Source of the DNA: Nothophaeocryptopus gaeumannii
Taxonomy: Eukaryota > Ascomycota > Dothideomycetes > Mycosphaerellales > Mycosphaerellaceae
Assembly (NCBI GenBank): GCA_031771865.1
Contig: JASISA010000025.1
Coordinates: 1,674,001 to 1,738,000 of the forward strand
Length of the DNA: 64,000 nt
Direction of reading: 5' to 3'
Shown here: piece by piece, positions 1 to 10,629 of the stretch
How the letters are laid out: every line of letters begins with the position of its first letter
How positions within the stretch are numbered: position 1 is the stretch's first letter
Translations under genes and position numbers: made by a program
The notes under the pieces: model-generated
What the model was told of the DNA's origin: nothing
What the model saw: only the letters and a program-made list of their open reading frames with translations
Databases searched by the model: none

Positions 1-1082
1 GCGAGTGCACTACGTCATTGCCACCGGGTGGAATTCAAGAAATCGACCGCCTTACGTTTCAGGAGGTGAAGACTGACGACGAGGATGTCACTTGACATTC
101 GTAACCCTGGTCGCCAGCTGCCTGACCATGTGAGACTTGACTTGGGAGGCTTGTTGGAAGTATAGAAGAGGCAGACGGGTATGGTGATAATGAAGGATTG
201 CAGCGGCTTGAAAATTCCCGTAGACTGCACGCGGCATGGCGTCGACAAGGTTTTCAGAGCCGCGACAGTCCGTAGCAAATTGCTGTCTGGTAGACGTAGA
301 GGGCAATTGGAGAGCAATATGAGCATACACCGTAGACTGTCGTCTTCTGGCAGAACATTCTTGTCACTCGAAAACATCCAGGAAATAGGCGTGCTGCACG
401 AACTAGGGGGTTCAGACCACACACACATCACACATCCCAGTGGAGCTACAGGCACAAACAGGCCAGGACAGGACCGGGCAGAGGGCCTCTTGCGCCTCGT
501 GGAGTGCTGGCAGGACTCGGGACCCATACAAAAGACTCGCAACGCTGGGACTGGGAGCGATCGACATCGTCGCCAAAGAAGCACGCTCACATGAAGAGCA
601 CACACCGGCGGTCGTCTTCAGCGGCAGGCTTATTTTGGAGTAGACGTTTTGAGGTCAGTACCACTACATCGTCTGCGGCTGTTGTTTGAAGCATTGTCGT
701 CGTTTGGCATCATCGTCTTTGGTCTATTTTGGCAGACACATGCAGGAGCACCACCCATCGCGTTCTTTGTCTTCACTGCTTCCCGCCGCTGCTCGCTGCA
801 CGGTCCCTCGCCCCGCTGCCCGACGTCATCGCTACATGACATCGGCGACACCTTCTTTCACGACTGCACTTCACCACCGGTCATCCACCCGCCCGCCGTG
901 TGCTCTCTCGCCTGCGTCACACACAATCACCAGCAGTCTGCAGACATTCGCGACGGTGGAAGCACTCGTCCCTCTCTTGTTGGCGCCTTGTTGCTCTCCC
1001 TTCCACACAACTGGCTGCTTCCTCTAGCAGCAGAAGCAGAAAGCAGAAGCAGAAGCGCCGCAACCGAACACCACGTCTAATC
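1..1082. other. Upstream region of the kinase gene, no gene seen
   Basis: No reading frame here resembles a known protein. The open frames on both strands overlap each other and look like chance. The last 150 bases are rich in CT and in CAG/CAGAAG triplets just before the kinase ATG, as in many fungal 5' leaders. I see no RNA gene or mobile element. Confidence 0.5.
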
Positions 1083-3344
1083 ATGTCGACAATACAGAAC
1101 CTCAAAAACTTCATCCGACACGGGAAGCAGGCCCGCGACGCCCGCTCACCGCAGGATCAGGCCACTACACACGTCTCGAACGTCCACGCCCAGCAGCAGA
1201 GATTCAACAACCAGCACTATGGAGGCAACATCGCCCAGCACGCACACGCCCAACACGGCCACAGCGATCCGAACGTCTACGCACACAAGCCTCTGCAGCA
1301 TAACGCACCCCAAGGAGATTTCTCTGCCGCCGCCGTTGACAACCGCCACGTAGCTGCCAGAGCTGGCCACGCCGCTGCCGAAGCTGTGGACGCCCACCAG
1401 AAGCGCGACCAGAAGCAAAAAGACTATGACGCTTCTGTACTCGAACGTATCGTCGCCGAGGAGCGCGAAAGCAAGGGCAAGATGCCCAGATACCCAGGAC
1501 TGGAGCGATGGCAACTACTCGAGAAGATGGGCGACGGCGCATTCAGCAACGTTTACCGCGCCAAGGATCTCAACCACGTCTACGACCAAGTCGCCATCAA
1601 AGTCGTGCGCAAGTTTGAGATGAACTCTACCCAGGTATGCTCACTTAAGCCACGGCTTGCTCATTATCTCCTTACTGCACCAGTGCATGTGATCGTATTT
1701 TTTACCAACACATGTGCCTGTTAGGGCGTCCTCCATCCGGACCTCGAAAAGAAGCAACCAAAGGGCGTGGAGGTGCGCACAGTTTTTTTTACTTCTCTTG
1801 CTCGTTTGCCCGTTCTCTTGACTTTTCTTGCTTGCCATTCACCTGGCCCACTGAGACTCACATTGCTGACGTCATCGCTTCGTAGCGAGCCAACATTCTC
1901 AAAGAAGTTCAGATAATGCGACAGCTCGACCACCCGAATATCATCAAGCTCATCGACTTCTCAGAATCGCGGCAATACTACTACATTGTGCTGGAGCTAT
2001 GCCCTGGGGGCGAGCTTTTCCACCAAATTGTCCGTTTGACGTACTTCAGCGAAGACCTTTCAAGACACGTAATCACACAAGTTGCGGTAGCCTTACAATA
2101 CCTTCACGAGGAAGCAGGGGTTGTGCATCGGTACGTCATAGTTTTACTTCCAGCCCACAAATGAAGCTGACTTTGGTAGTGACATCAAACCGGAGAACCT
2201 CCTATTCTACCCCATGCCCTTCATTCCGACCAAGAATCCCAAGCCCAAAGGACCCGAAGACGAGGATAAGGCCGACGAGGGCGAGTTTGTCCCAGGTCAG
2301 GGTGCTGGTGGCATTGGCGTGATCAAGATTGCCGACTTTGGTCTCTCCAAGGTCATCTGGGACAGCCAGACAATGACGCCCTGTGGAACTGTTGGATATA
2401 CCGCGCCCGAGATCGTCAAGGATGAGCGGTACTCAAAGAGCGTTGACATGTGGGCTTTGGGCTGCGTGTTGTACACACTGCTCTGCGGTTTTCCTCCATT
2501 CTATGACGAGAGCATTCAGGTGCTTACCGAGAAGGTCGCGCGAGGACAGTATACCTTCCTGTCTCCGTGGTGGGACGACATCTCCAAACCAGCACAGGAC
2601 TTAGTCTCGCACCTTCTGACTGTTGATCCTGAAAAGCGATACGATATCAACCAATTCTTGGAACATCCTTGGATCCGCAACTCACAAGAGCCCACATACG
2701 CGGCCGCCGATGCACCACCACTCGCAACTCCTCTCCACGTCCGACAAGGGCAACTGTCCGCTGGTTCTGCTGGAAAGCCAGACGGTACCTCACCCATGAA
2801 GCCGGACTTTGCCTATCTCGATGATACTCCTGGCGCCGGGCGTCGCATGGACTTCAGATCACCAGGTGCCGTCAACCTACGTGAGGTGTTCGACGTGGGG
2901 TACTCCGTGCACAGGCAGGAAGAGGAGGGTAAGCGCAGGAAGAACTTCAAGCAAGGCTTCCGAGGCGGTGCCTCCCTCAACGCTCTCGACGAAGAATTCG
3001 ATGACGACGAAGATGAAGGCGTCTCTCAACCATTCGACCCCAACTCGCAAAATCCTCCCGCCAAGGTTCCAAAGTCTGGCGCTCCTGATGTGAGTGGCGT
3101 GGAGAAGCAGATGCGGAATACAAGCTTATCTGCTGCTGCGCAGGCACGCCAGGCCAATGCGCCGCGCACACAGCAGAAAGGCTACGGGCAACATTCACCT
3201 GAAGTTGCTGCTGCAGCCAAGCGTCAAGTCCGTAACAAGGCTGGCGCATTTGAGCTCAGCCTGGATAACGCTACGCTTCTCGGACGCCGCGGGAAGAAGG
3301 GACCTGAGCTAAGCAGCCTGAGACAGACGGAGGTTGCGCAGTAA
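1083..3344 (+). CDS. Srk1/Rck2-type serine/threonine protein kinase (CaMK/MAPKAP-like)
   Basis: Four exons: 1083-1634, 1725-1772, 1886-2130 and 2180-3344, giving 669 aa. The kinase domain starts near residue 136. It has a glycine loop (GDGAFSNV, about 150), VAIKVV with lysine about 173, HRDIKPEN with aspartate 283, and DFG at 334-336, followed by GTVGYTAPEI. A 35-residue insert between the HRD and DFG motifs (PFIPTKNPKPKG then EDEDKADEGEF) is characteristic of the fungal Srk1/Rck2 group. These kinases act downstream of the Hog1/Sty1 stress MAP kinase in control of translation and the cell cycle. The N-terminus is rich in His, Gln and Ala. The roughly 200-residue tail is low complexity with an acidic patch (EEFDDDEDEG). 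The start is the first ATG in frame, and all splice junctions keep the frame. Family assignment is firm; the stress role is inferred from the family. Confidence 0.93.
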
Positions 3345-4433
3345 TTGCTGTGCATTTTATTTCACTAGTAATGAAGATGCATTCTTCTGCGAATTGTTTT
3401 TGGCTGAGGTTAAGGGAGGCTCTCGCCACTCATAGAGCCTGTGAAGAAGTGGCATATTCAGGCGTTGCAAGGGATGTGGCTGCGCGGACGAGAGACAGAC
3501 TTGACGTGCGACGAAAAGCTACTATTATCGAGAGTATTCTTTGTTTTTCTCTCTGAATCCGACAGACAGATACAGACGGCGTTCGTCGGGGTCAATCAAG
3601 GGAGTTTCTTCGGGCAGATACTGATATGAGGTTATTGTGCATCCTCTCGTGCATCGAGCCTTTGCCCGTACTTGTCCTTGACTTCCGGTATGTGACCTAC
3701 AGAATGGATGCCCAAAAGATGAGGCAATAGCAGTCAATCCTGCTGCGGCATTGGGCTCACTCAGTGACGACAGATCTCCCTAGTCCGAATCTCTCGCATG
3801 ACTACGAGATTAAGTCATGCCATGTGAAAGGCTCAATGTAGATGACCAGCAAGGACAAGGGATGATACTGCCAAATCATTCAAATGGAACATTGCTTTTG
3901 CGCGGGAGCTCCGAATCTGATCTGCCTTGAGTATGCTAGGAACTTCTGAATCGCTCCAGTCGGGGCAATGAACGCACCTTGGGCTGCCTAGCTGCTGAGT
4001 CCAGGAGGGCTGGGAACCAAGACTTCGCTTGCCGCAGTCAGGCTATGCATGTATATCAACAGCGGATCTTCAAGAAAGTGACGCAACAAAAGCAAGGGGA
4101 GAATTTGAGACTTTTTCAATGCACGTTGTTATGAGCTATCTATACACCAATGGTAATACATCTGAGCCCATGCTATGCCATGCCATGCCATGCCCCAAGC
4201 AAAGCTGGCTGGGCAGGCAGACGAGCAGGCAGGCGACCATGCCCGCCCGATGATGCAGTAATTTGAAAAGACGCCGATTTTCTCCTCATGCCCGTTTCAT
4301 CGCCATGCTATGCGCCTTTTCCCCAGTCGCCATATGTGTGATGTGTATTAATGCAGTAAACAGTAAGGAAACTTCGTGGGTAGTAGAATCAATCCTCGCA
4401 CAGAAGCAACAGCCGCTCAGCAGGAGTCCCATC
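3345..4433. other. Intergenic region between convergent genes
   Basis: About 1.1 kb separates the kinase stop from the stop of the convergent repeat-protein gene. It should hold both 3' ends. Apart from a short ATGCC tandem repeat near 4170 I see nothing of note. Confidence 0.5.
4170..4194. repeat. 5-bp tandem repeat (ATGCY)5
   Basis: Five consecutive ATGCT/ATGCC units lie in the intergenic DNA downstream of the kinase gene. This is a short microsatellite with no visible function. Confidence 0.8.
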
Positions 4434-7400
4434 CTAAGCCGGACTCGCAGGTTGCATAATCGCATCGATACTCATAGGGTCGGGAGCAGCCCTCTGCGTA
4501 GTAGCCGTTGCCACCTCCTCCGTCTGCTGCGTCTCCGGGTAATATCCTGGCTGCGGCGTATCTCCAGGAGCAAACTGCAAATACCCACCCTCTGGCTCAG
4601 GCCCGCCGGAGGGTTTGGGCTTCCTAGGCCCCTTCTTGATACCAGCATCTTTCCGCTTGTGCATATTCTTGCTTCCCGGCGGACGGCCCTTGCGGACACT
4701 GGGTTTTGGAGAACCACCTTCGCTGCGCTGCGAGCCGACACTCTCACCTCGTAGTTCGCGGATGCGTTTGGGGACGTGACCGGCCCAGCGACCGCGGGTG
4801 GGAGCTTTGTAGTCGGCTGGGTCGACGAAGACGGGTGTGTTGGAGCGCTCTGGTGTGGCACTTGGTGTGGCTTTGGCTGACACTGGCTCGCTCTCTGCAT
4901 CGTTCTGCGGGTTGAGACGAGACTTCTTGCGAGGAGGTGGGATGATCACTCCGTCGAAGCGGGTGACGGGTCGGACGGTGCGCTTGCTAGTCATCTCGCC
5001 ATCACCATAGTCGACTTGAGTGGCGTGAGGGTCGTTGCGGTTGCGGCGTCTACGAAGCTCGCGGCCGTTTTCATCTCGTACGATTTTCTGCGTATCTGGG
5101 TCCTGGTAGCCAATCTTGCGGGGGTCGAATGCATAGTCGTAGAGCATAGACTCTTTCTTGTCTTCCCAAATTTCATGAGAGACTGGTTCGCGACCACCAT
5201 GAACCGGCTTGCGCTCCTTCTTGCCGTTCATTGGGTTCCGAGCAACGACTTTGTCGAGCTCGAGGTATTCGTCTTGAATCGCCTTGAGCGCAGACTGCGC
5301 GTTTGCTGCAAGCGCTTTCAACGATGCTAATGAGCGCGTTGCGGGGTCATATTTCGTCAAGGCAGCGACAAACGGGTCTGCGCCAACAATCGGCTTGAAC
5401 ATAGTCCGCATGAGCTTTGCGGCTTCTTCATTCGGCTCGTCTTCATTGTCCGACCAAGCGTCTTTGATAAGTGATGGAAGATCAGCCTCCGTCAAACGAT
5501 CTTTCTCTTCTGGCAGTGGCGTCGGCCTGGGCGTTGGAGCCTTCGACTGGGAGTCAGACGACGCTTTGGATATATTCGCCACATTGCTCAATCCGCTGTG
5601 CTGACGACCCATCGGTGGTCTACGTGGAGGCTTAGTCCCGGGTACCTTCAACTTGCCTCTGCCATCAGCCACTCCTTCAGCTGCGAGTGCTTCTCGCTGA
5701 AGCTGAGCCTCTGGGCCGTTAGGTCGACCGCGACTACCAAGCGAAATGCGTTGTCTCTTGGTTGGAGGTGGTGCGCGAGCCCTCTCTTCGTCTATTTTCG
5801 TCTGACGGGCCCACTTGCCACCGCCCCTGTAGTGCCATTGCAATTGTGGCCACTTCTCGGGTCCATCCTGCTTCAGAAGAAGAGCACTGAGCGGCGGAGG
5901 ACGTTCGCCATTCTCATTGACTGGCTCTCCATTCCGCAAGGCCTCGAGCTTTTCCTTTGCTTGTGGGCCGCGGACAGCCATCTTCTTCGACGCATCAGCT
6001 GGAGGCAGGCCCTTAGCCCACTTGCCCTGACCGCGATGGTGGAAGATCTCGTTCGGGTGCGCATCGACGTAGGCTGTATCGAACAATTGGCCCATATCTT
6101 CGTCTGCGTCTTGTAGACTCTTTGTGGGCTTGAGCTGGAAGCCGAAGGTAAGGCTCGGCTGATGTTCGGCTTCTTCGATGTCGGCGTAGATGCTCGCTTT
6201 CGAAGGTCGTTTGCGTCGACCACTGGACCGCGTGATCTCGTCACTCACTTGACTTTCAGCGTAGCTGCCCCTTGTGAAGCTGTTGTCGGCTTTGCTAGAG
6301 CGGCGATCGGATGAATGTGCGGGAGTTGTTGTTCCGGCGCTGAAGTTTCCGTAGGTGCTGCTTGTCCTTCTGTAGCGCCCACCTCCTACGTGCTTCCAGT
6401 CAAGCTCTGGGTGTAGGAGTGCGAAATCCTTGTCGACAGTTGTGCTGGAACTAATCGCAGCTGGGTCGTCTCTCCTATAGCGCCCGCCACCAACGTGCTT
6501 CCACTTGTGCTCCGGGTGACTCAAGGCGTATGCTTTGTCAACGGTCACGTTTGGATCCAGTGCGGTCGAGTCTTCTCGCTTCACTTCTGGTGTCTTGTTC
6601 GCAGCTTCCAACAGTTCGGAGATGTCGCCAGGCTCGTCCTTAAGGGGTATGACTTCACCGTCCAGTGAGACCCTGTATGTGCCGTTCTTACCCCACGGCC
6701 CAACTCCAGGCTTGTACCAGCGGTTGCCAGTGTGGTGGAAGATTTTGCCAGGGTAGTTCGGAAGTTCCTCCTTTCTGATTGTCTGGTTGGGGTTCACTTC
6801 AGATGACGATTCGGTGCTTCTCAACTTCACTAGCGCATGCGAGGCACTGGAGTCGTGGCGTATCGGGTGCTTGCTGAAGCTCTTGGATCGTTCGCCGCGC
6901 CTGTACCAGCCGTTTCCGGTGTGATGAAAAAGGTCGTCTGGATGTGCGTCCACGTAGTCGCGAGTGAAGGTCTGTTCTGGATCGGCTGAGTCGTCAGTCT
7001 CGTCGACGTCTTCGTCTTCGTCGTCTTCGTAGAAGCACGGCGCGTCGACCAATCGCGAGCTGCGACGCTGTTCAATGCTCGGTATTGTCGTCGATGTTGT
7101 CTTGGCTTGGCGGGACAATCTGGTCCGTGCGTCTGGCTCTTCGTTGCTGTTAATGCCCGTCGATGGAAATTGACGATCCATGGTCTTGAGCCAATTTCGC
7201 ACGACTTCGCGATGCGCGACATCCTGGATGATCTCAATGTTCTTATGCCAGCTCTGTCGAGGTGTGGTCTGCAGAAGGTTCAGGATGGCGTTGAACTGGT
7301 TCTTGAGGGTTGGGCTCCAGTTCGCCCGCGCAAGAGGGTTGTGCTTGCGCCTGAAGTCATCGAAGTCTTGGGCCAACAGCTCGAACATTCTCTCCTGCGT

Positions 7401-8057
7401 CTGGGCACTGGCGTTCGACGAGCTCGATCTACGCTCGGCGACAGATTGGCTGCCATATATCAGCCGTTCAAAGGCATCGTCAATCGCGTTTACCGAGAAC
7501 ACGTACCGTACTGGCCGCGGAGACGATAGTACTGGAGTATCCGTCTTGACCTCCGACGCTGGGAGGTATCGGCCTTGGCCACGGTGGACCCAGGTGATGC
7601 CGGGATGCTTGGCGACATAGTCTTTGGAGTACGTCCCACGATGATTTGGGCCTTCCCGGGGGTCGCCATTTCCGTCGTAGTCGCCGTCCGAGTCCGGGTG
7701 TGATAATGCTGTCGATGGGTGCAGGACAGGTCTCGGCTTCGAGCGAAGGATCCCCCGGAGCGTCTCTCGTGCAGGGCGAGGTCCAAAGCGTAGGGTCAAA
7801 TGGCCCGCGACAACGTATGCCTTGGTCGGTTGATTCTTGTAAGCTCTTGATGGTCTGGAAGAAGTTTGCTCTGGTGGACGCTGGGTCTGGGTCTGGGTCT
7901 GGGTGTGATGTGGCGGGCTCTGCGATGGTCCTGCCACAAGAATGTCCGACGACGTTGATGAAACGTTGGATGCGGTGCGTCTCATCGTCCCAAAGCCGTC
8001 GACGACGTCTCTCCGTCGGCGCGGAGACGAATTTGAGCCCGCCAGCGGGACGTCCAT
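4434..8057 (-). CDS. Large repeat protein with seven degenerate HP..W.H.G.G.Y units and a C-terminal AT-hook
   Basis: Single exon, 1207 aa from the first ATG at 8057; open frame continues upstream without an ATG. I do not recognise the family. By eye there are seven degenerate units of about 25 residues, at about 142-164, 363-386, 426-449, 505-529, 540-564, 658-682 and 730-751. Typical cores are DYVDAHPDDLFHHTGNGWYR and ALSHPEHKWKHVGGGRYRR. The shared pattern is T-x-x-K/R-x-Y/F...HP...F/W-x-H-x-G-x-G-R/K-Y/W. Near residue 1122 the stretch RKGRPPGSKN is an AT-hook-like minor-groove binding motif, in a Lys/Arg-rich tail. Other parts are acidic or low complexity, including a TQTQTQTQ run coded by a 6-bp microsatellite. 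A nuclear, chromatin-related role is inference from the AT-hook and basic tail only. Confidence 0.8.
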   Translation of the reverse strand: MDVPLAGSNSSPRRRRDVVDGFGTMRRTASNVSSTSSDILVAGPSQSPPHHTQTQTQTQRPPEQTSSRPSRAYKNQPTKAYVVAGHLTLRFGPRPARETLRGILRSKPRPVLHPSTALSHPDSDGDYDGNGDPREGPNHRGTYSKDYVAKHPGITWVHRGQGRYLPASEVKTDTPVLSSPRPVRYVFSVNAIDDAFERLIYGSQSVAERRSSSSNASAQTQERMFELLAQDFDDFRRKHNPLARANWSPTLKNQFNAILNLLQTTPRQSWHKNIEIIQDVAHREVVRNWLKTMDRQFPSTGINSNEEPDARTRLSRQAKTTSTTIPSIEQRRSSRLVDAPCFYEDDEDEDVDETDDSADPEQTFTRDYVDAHPDDLFHHTGNGWYRRGERSKSFSKHPIRHDSSASHALVKLRSTESSSEVNPNQTIRKEELPNYPGKIFHHTGNRWYKPGVGPWGKNGTYRVSLDGEVIPLKDEPGDISELLEAANKTPEVKREDSTALDPNVTVDKAYALSHPEHKWKHVGGGRYRRDDPAAISSSTTVDKDFALLHPELDWKHVGGGRYRRTSSTYGNFSAGTTTPAHSSDRRSSKADNSFTRGSYAESQVSDEITRSSGRRKRPSKASIYADIEEAEHQPSLTFGFQLKPTKSLQDADEDMGQLFDTAYVDAHPNEIFHHRGQGKWAKGLPPADASKKMAVRGPQAKEKLEALRNGEPVNENGERPPPLSALLLKQDGPEKWPQLQWHYRGGGKWARQTKIDEERARAPPPTKRQRISLGSRGRPNGPEAQLQREALAAEGVADGRGKLKVPGTKPPRRPPMGRQHSGLSNVANISKASSDSQSKAPTPRPTPLPEEKDRLTEADLPSLIKDAWSDNEDEPNEEAAKLMRTMFKPIVGADPFVAALTKYDPATRSLASLKALAANAQSALKAIQDEYLELDKVVARNPMNGKKERKPVHGGREPVSHEIWEDKKESMLYDYAFDPRKIGYQDPDTQKIVRDENGRELRRRRNRNDPHATQVDYGDGEMTSKRTVRPVTRFDGVIIPPPRKKSRLNPQNDAESEPVSAKATPSATPERSNTPVFVDPADYKAPTRGRWAGHVPKRIRELRGESVGSQRSEGGSPKPSVRKGRPPGSKNMHKRKDAGIKKGPRKPKPSGGPEPEGGYLQFAPGDTPQPGYYPETQQTEEVATATTQRAAPDPMSIDAIMQPASPA
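7881..7904. repeat. 6-bp microsatellite (CTGGGT)4 inside coding sequence
   Basis: Four perfect CTGGGT units lie inside the reading frame of the repeat-protein gene. On the coding strand they give alternating Thr-Gln residues. The unit length keeps the frame, so copy number could vary without breaking the gene. Confidence 0.85.
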
Positions 8058-8479
8058 CGTTGCACGTCGAGGGTGTGAACCGAGAAGCAAAGACTGTTGT
8101 TTGATCGTTAGAGGTGTCGGATTTCCGCCAAGACAGGAGTCGGCTGAGCTTGCCTCAATTTGGTGGTGGGTGCCAGCCGTTGAATTGAATCAAGCCGGGT
8201 TCCGCCGCCCGGTGTGGTGGTAAGACCTTACAACTATCATATTAGCACAGGCCAACCGATGTCCAGCTCCAAATTCACCTGCGCAGCTCGCATTCACAGA
8301 CGCATACCTGTAACGCCTTGACGCCATACCCCCCTCATGGGACGACAAGGTGACTAGATAGGACATGTCTGTTCGCTCACGGAAGAACGTACTGATCACA
8401 TCTACCAACAATTCACTGCAATGCTTATAACTCTCTATTAATTTGTACAGAAATATCTTCCCTCAAGTCAACCTATCCC

Positions 8480-10443
8480 TCACATATGGGCCGGATTGAA
8501 CGCTGAACGCACAAGGTGCCTCATAGCGACCGGCCGTCCCTCTACCCACTTGGCCGCCAACTCCCGCAATGGTGGCTCTCGCGATGCAAGACCCGTATGC
8601 GGAAAAACATGGTCATAAACATGAATTCGATAAAACAACCGATCGCCATGATAATGCTTACGTGCCCTCCTCAGGTACTGCTCGGCCTGTGCATCGTTTC
8701 GAGGACTAGGAGGTTCTACCGCGCAATTACATAGCCGCAACAGCAAGGCTTGCAGAGTACGGTTGAGAATACGCTGGATGAACCCCTCGTACCCCGGTCG
8801 GAGGATCTGATATCCTAGGGACGGATAGCCAGTGGTAATCGCTCCATTGAGTGTGTATGGATCAAGGTAAGATAGGCGATTATGATGCACCAGTCCACCA
8901 AGGTATCCTCGAAGTATCTCCTGCTGAATATATCTGTGGATGTCATTGAGACTCAAGGGTTGGTTGAAGAGCGCCCGCAGACTTTCATCCAAAGCAAACA
9001 TGAAGACTGTGAACTCATACATCTTCGACTCTCGGTGCCGGTCAAGATCTGGTCACTGATCGTCGAAATGCACCATGTCAAGGAATATGTCCATGATCAT
9101 GTCCGGATTCCTGATGGTCACGACGTCTGCTACGTTGACGACACGGTGCTTGTCCAAATCCGCAAAAGAGCGTTGTACATTTTCCCAGTCGTGAAAGTTA
9201 TCGTCCTGGATATAGAGTTCGTCCCGCGGTCGTATGCCATACTTGGCTTGTGCTAACAGTATCCGATCATTCTTAAATAGCTTGTGTCGACACAGAGGAC
9301 AACCGACCTCTTTAACACCAAAAGACTCAATCGTTTTGTAGACACAGTCCAAGCAGATTTTGTGCTCCCCGCAAGGAAAGGCCTGCGCTCTACTAGTCCC
9401 TTCAGGCGTGTACTCGTTGCCGCAGATGACACAGCTCTCCCCGACAACCTTTGCGAAGGGCACACTCTCCAAGACCTTGTTCATCACAGCGACGAAGTTC
9501 ATCCGCTTCGGCTTGGACTTTCCGCGCGTCATCCCTCTCCAAGCGTCTGGCTCGTACACCAGTTCAAGCTGGCGCCGTCGATGTTTGAGAGCGCGGTCAG
9601 AGTTGCCTTCGATGAGGTCAAGCAGATCCTTTGCCCAGTTGTAACCGTCGTACGCTAGCTCCTCGCACTCGACCATGAACTCATCAGCTTTGTTGGGCTC
9701 GTTCGACCAGGGAGTAAAATCGTATTGGTGCAATAGCGGTGCATGAAGACCAGGATTGAAACCAACACCTGCCTCGTGATACTCGAATTTGGCTAGGATG
9801 CGAGTTCGGCTGGCCTTTCTGTCCCACATCCAGACACCGTCGCCTTGAGTTCGGTACTTGATAACATAGAGTGTCAATTTGCCTGACATCCGCGTGATCT
9901 CTTGCATGTCTTGGAAGAAGTCCCCTGTTATGTTTCGATTCTCCAGCTTGAAGTCCTCATCGATTGGATAAAGACTTACGAAGGAATTCTCGAGCAACGA
10001 GCTTCGCCCGCCATGTGTCTGAACGGCCAGTCTTCGATCAGCGGCTCTGTAGGATCATATCTGTTTTGGGAGTTCTACGGCCAAAGGAGCGCCAGTTCGT
10101 CGAAATCATGCATCCCATCCACGAATGGATACACGATCTCCACCATGTGGTGCGGGTCCAAAGACGAAGCTTGGTCCTTCGTCTCCACGTAGATACTCTT
10201 GTATAGCGACATGCAATTGTCTGCAACGCGTTTGTGTGGCAACGCAGTGACTTCCTCTGGCCTGTCGCTGCGCCGTGCCGGAAAACGAGGATCTCGCACA
10301 TGTCGTTCCGTGATACGAGCGGCTGGGCCTGGGTATCCGTCCTTTCCTGCTGGCTTATTGAACTCTCCAGTCGACGAATGCTCGTCTACGCTTCTTCTCG
10401 AAGCGCTCAATCTGTTGGCTCTGCTGGCTCTTCTGGGAGCCAT
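8480..10443 (-). pseudogene. RING-finger protein gene, copy 1, interrupted
   Basis: Reading from ATG 10443, the frame meets TAG at 10075-10077. A plausible 47-nt intron (10032-10078, GTAGAA to GAAG) would remove that stop and restore the next frame, giving about 447 aa up to TGA at 9053-9055. Beyond the TGA the same frame continues for about 180 codons. These align without gaps to the neighbouring copy around the stop: FDDQ*PDLDRH here against FENSIPDNEDH there. Near 9350-9440 lies a C3HC4 RING: CVIC, then CGEHKICLDC, then CPLC, as in E3 ubiquitin ligases. Without the intron there would be two stops and one frameshift. The region under that intron also resembles copy 2 (NRYDPTEPLIED against NRYHPCDPLVDD), so the intron is not certain. 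The TGA is the best-supported lesion. A truncated functional protein is possible. Confidence 0.6.
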
Positions 10444-10629
10444 TGTGAGATATCAATGCTTTCGTGTTGTGCTTGTGCCCTGAGTCTTTCCTTGCGACAC
10501 AAACTGGCGCAGGAGGTATCGTCCCTCAGTAGTGTCGAACAATGCAACAAAGGGCTTGGAGTCGCCGGATTCAGCATTCAGACATCGTCGCATTCCGCTT
10601 TGCTCAACTGCGTCTAGATCTCACTATGA

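Noticed and set aside
15..605. 196-codon minus-strand open frame at the window start
   Set aside because: No recognised motif; the plus strand is also open here and neither reads like a protein family.
8480..9022. Reading the sequence after the TGA of RING copy 1 as a separate gene
   Set aside because: The frame is continuous with the upstream part and aligns across the stop with copy 2, so it is one broken gene.
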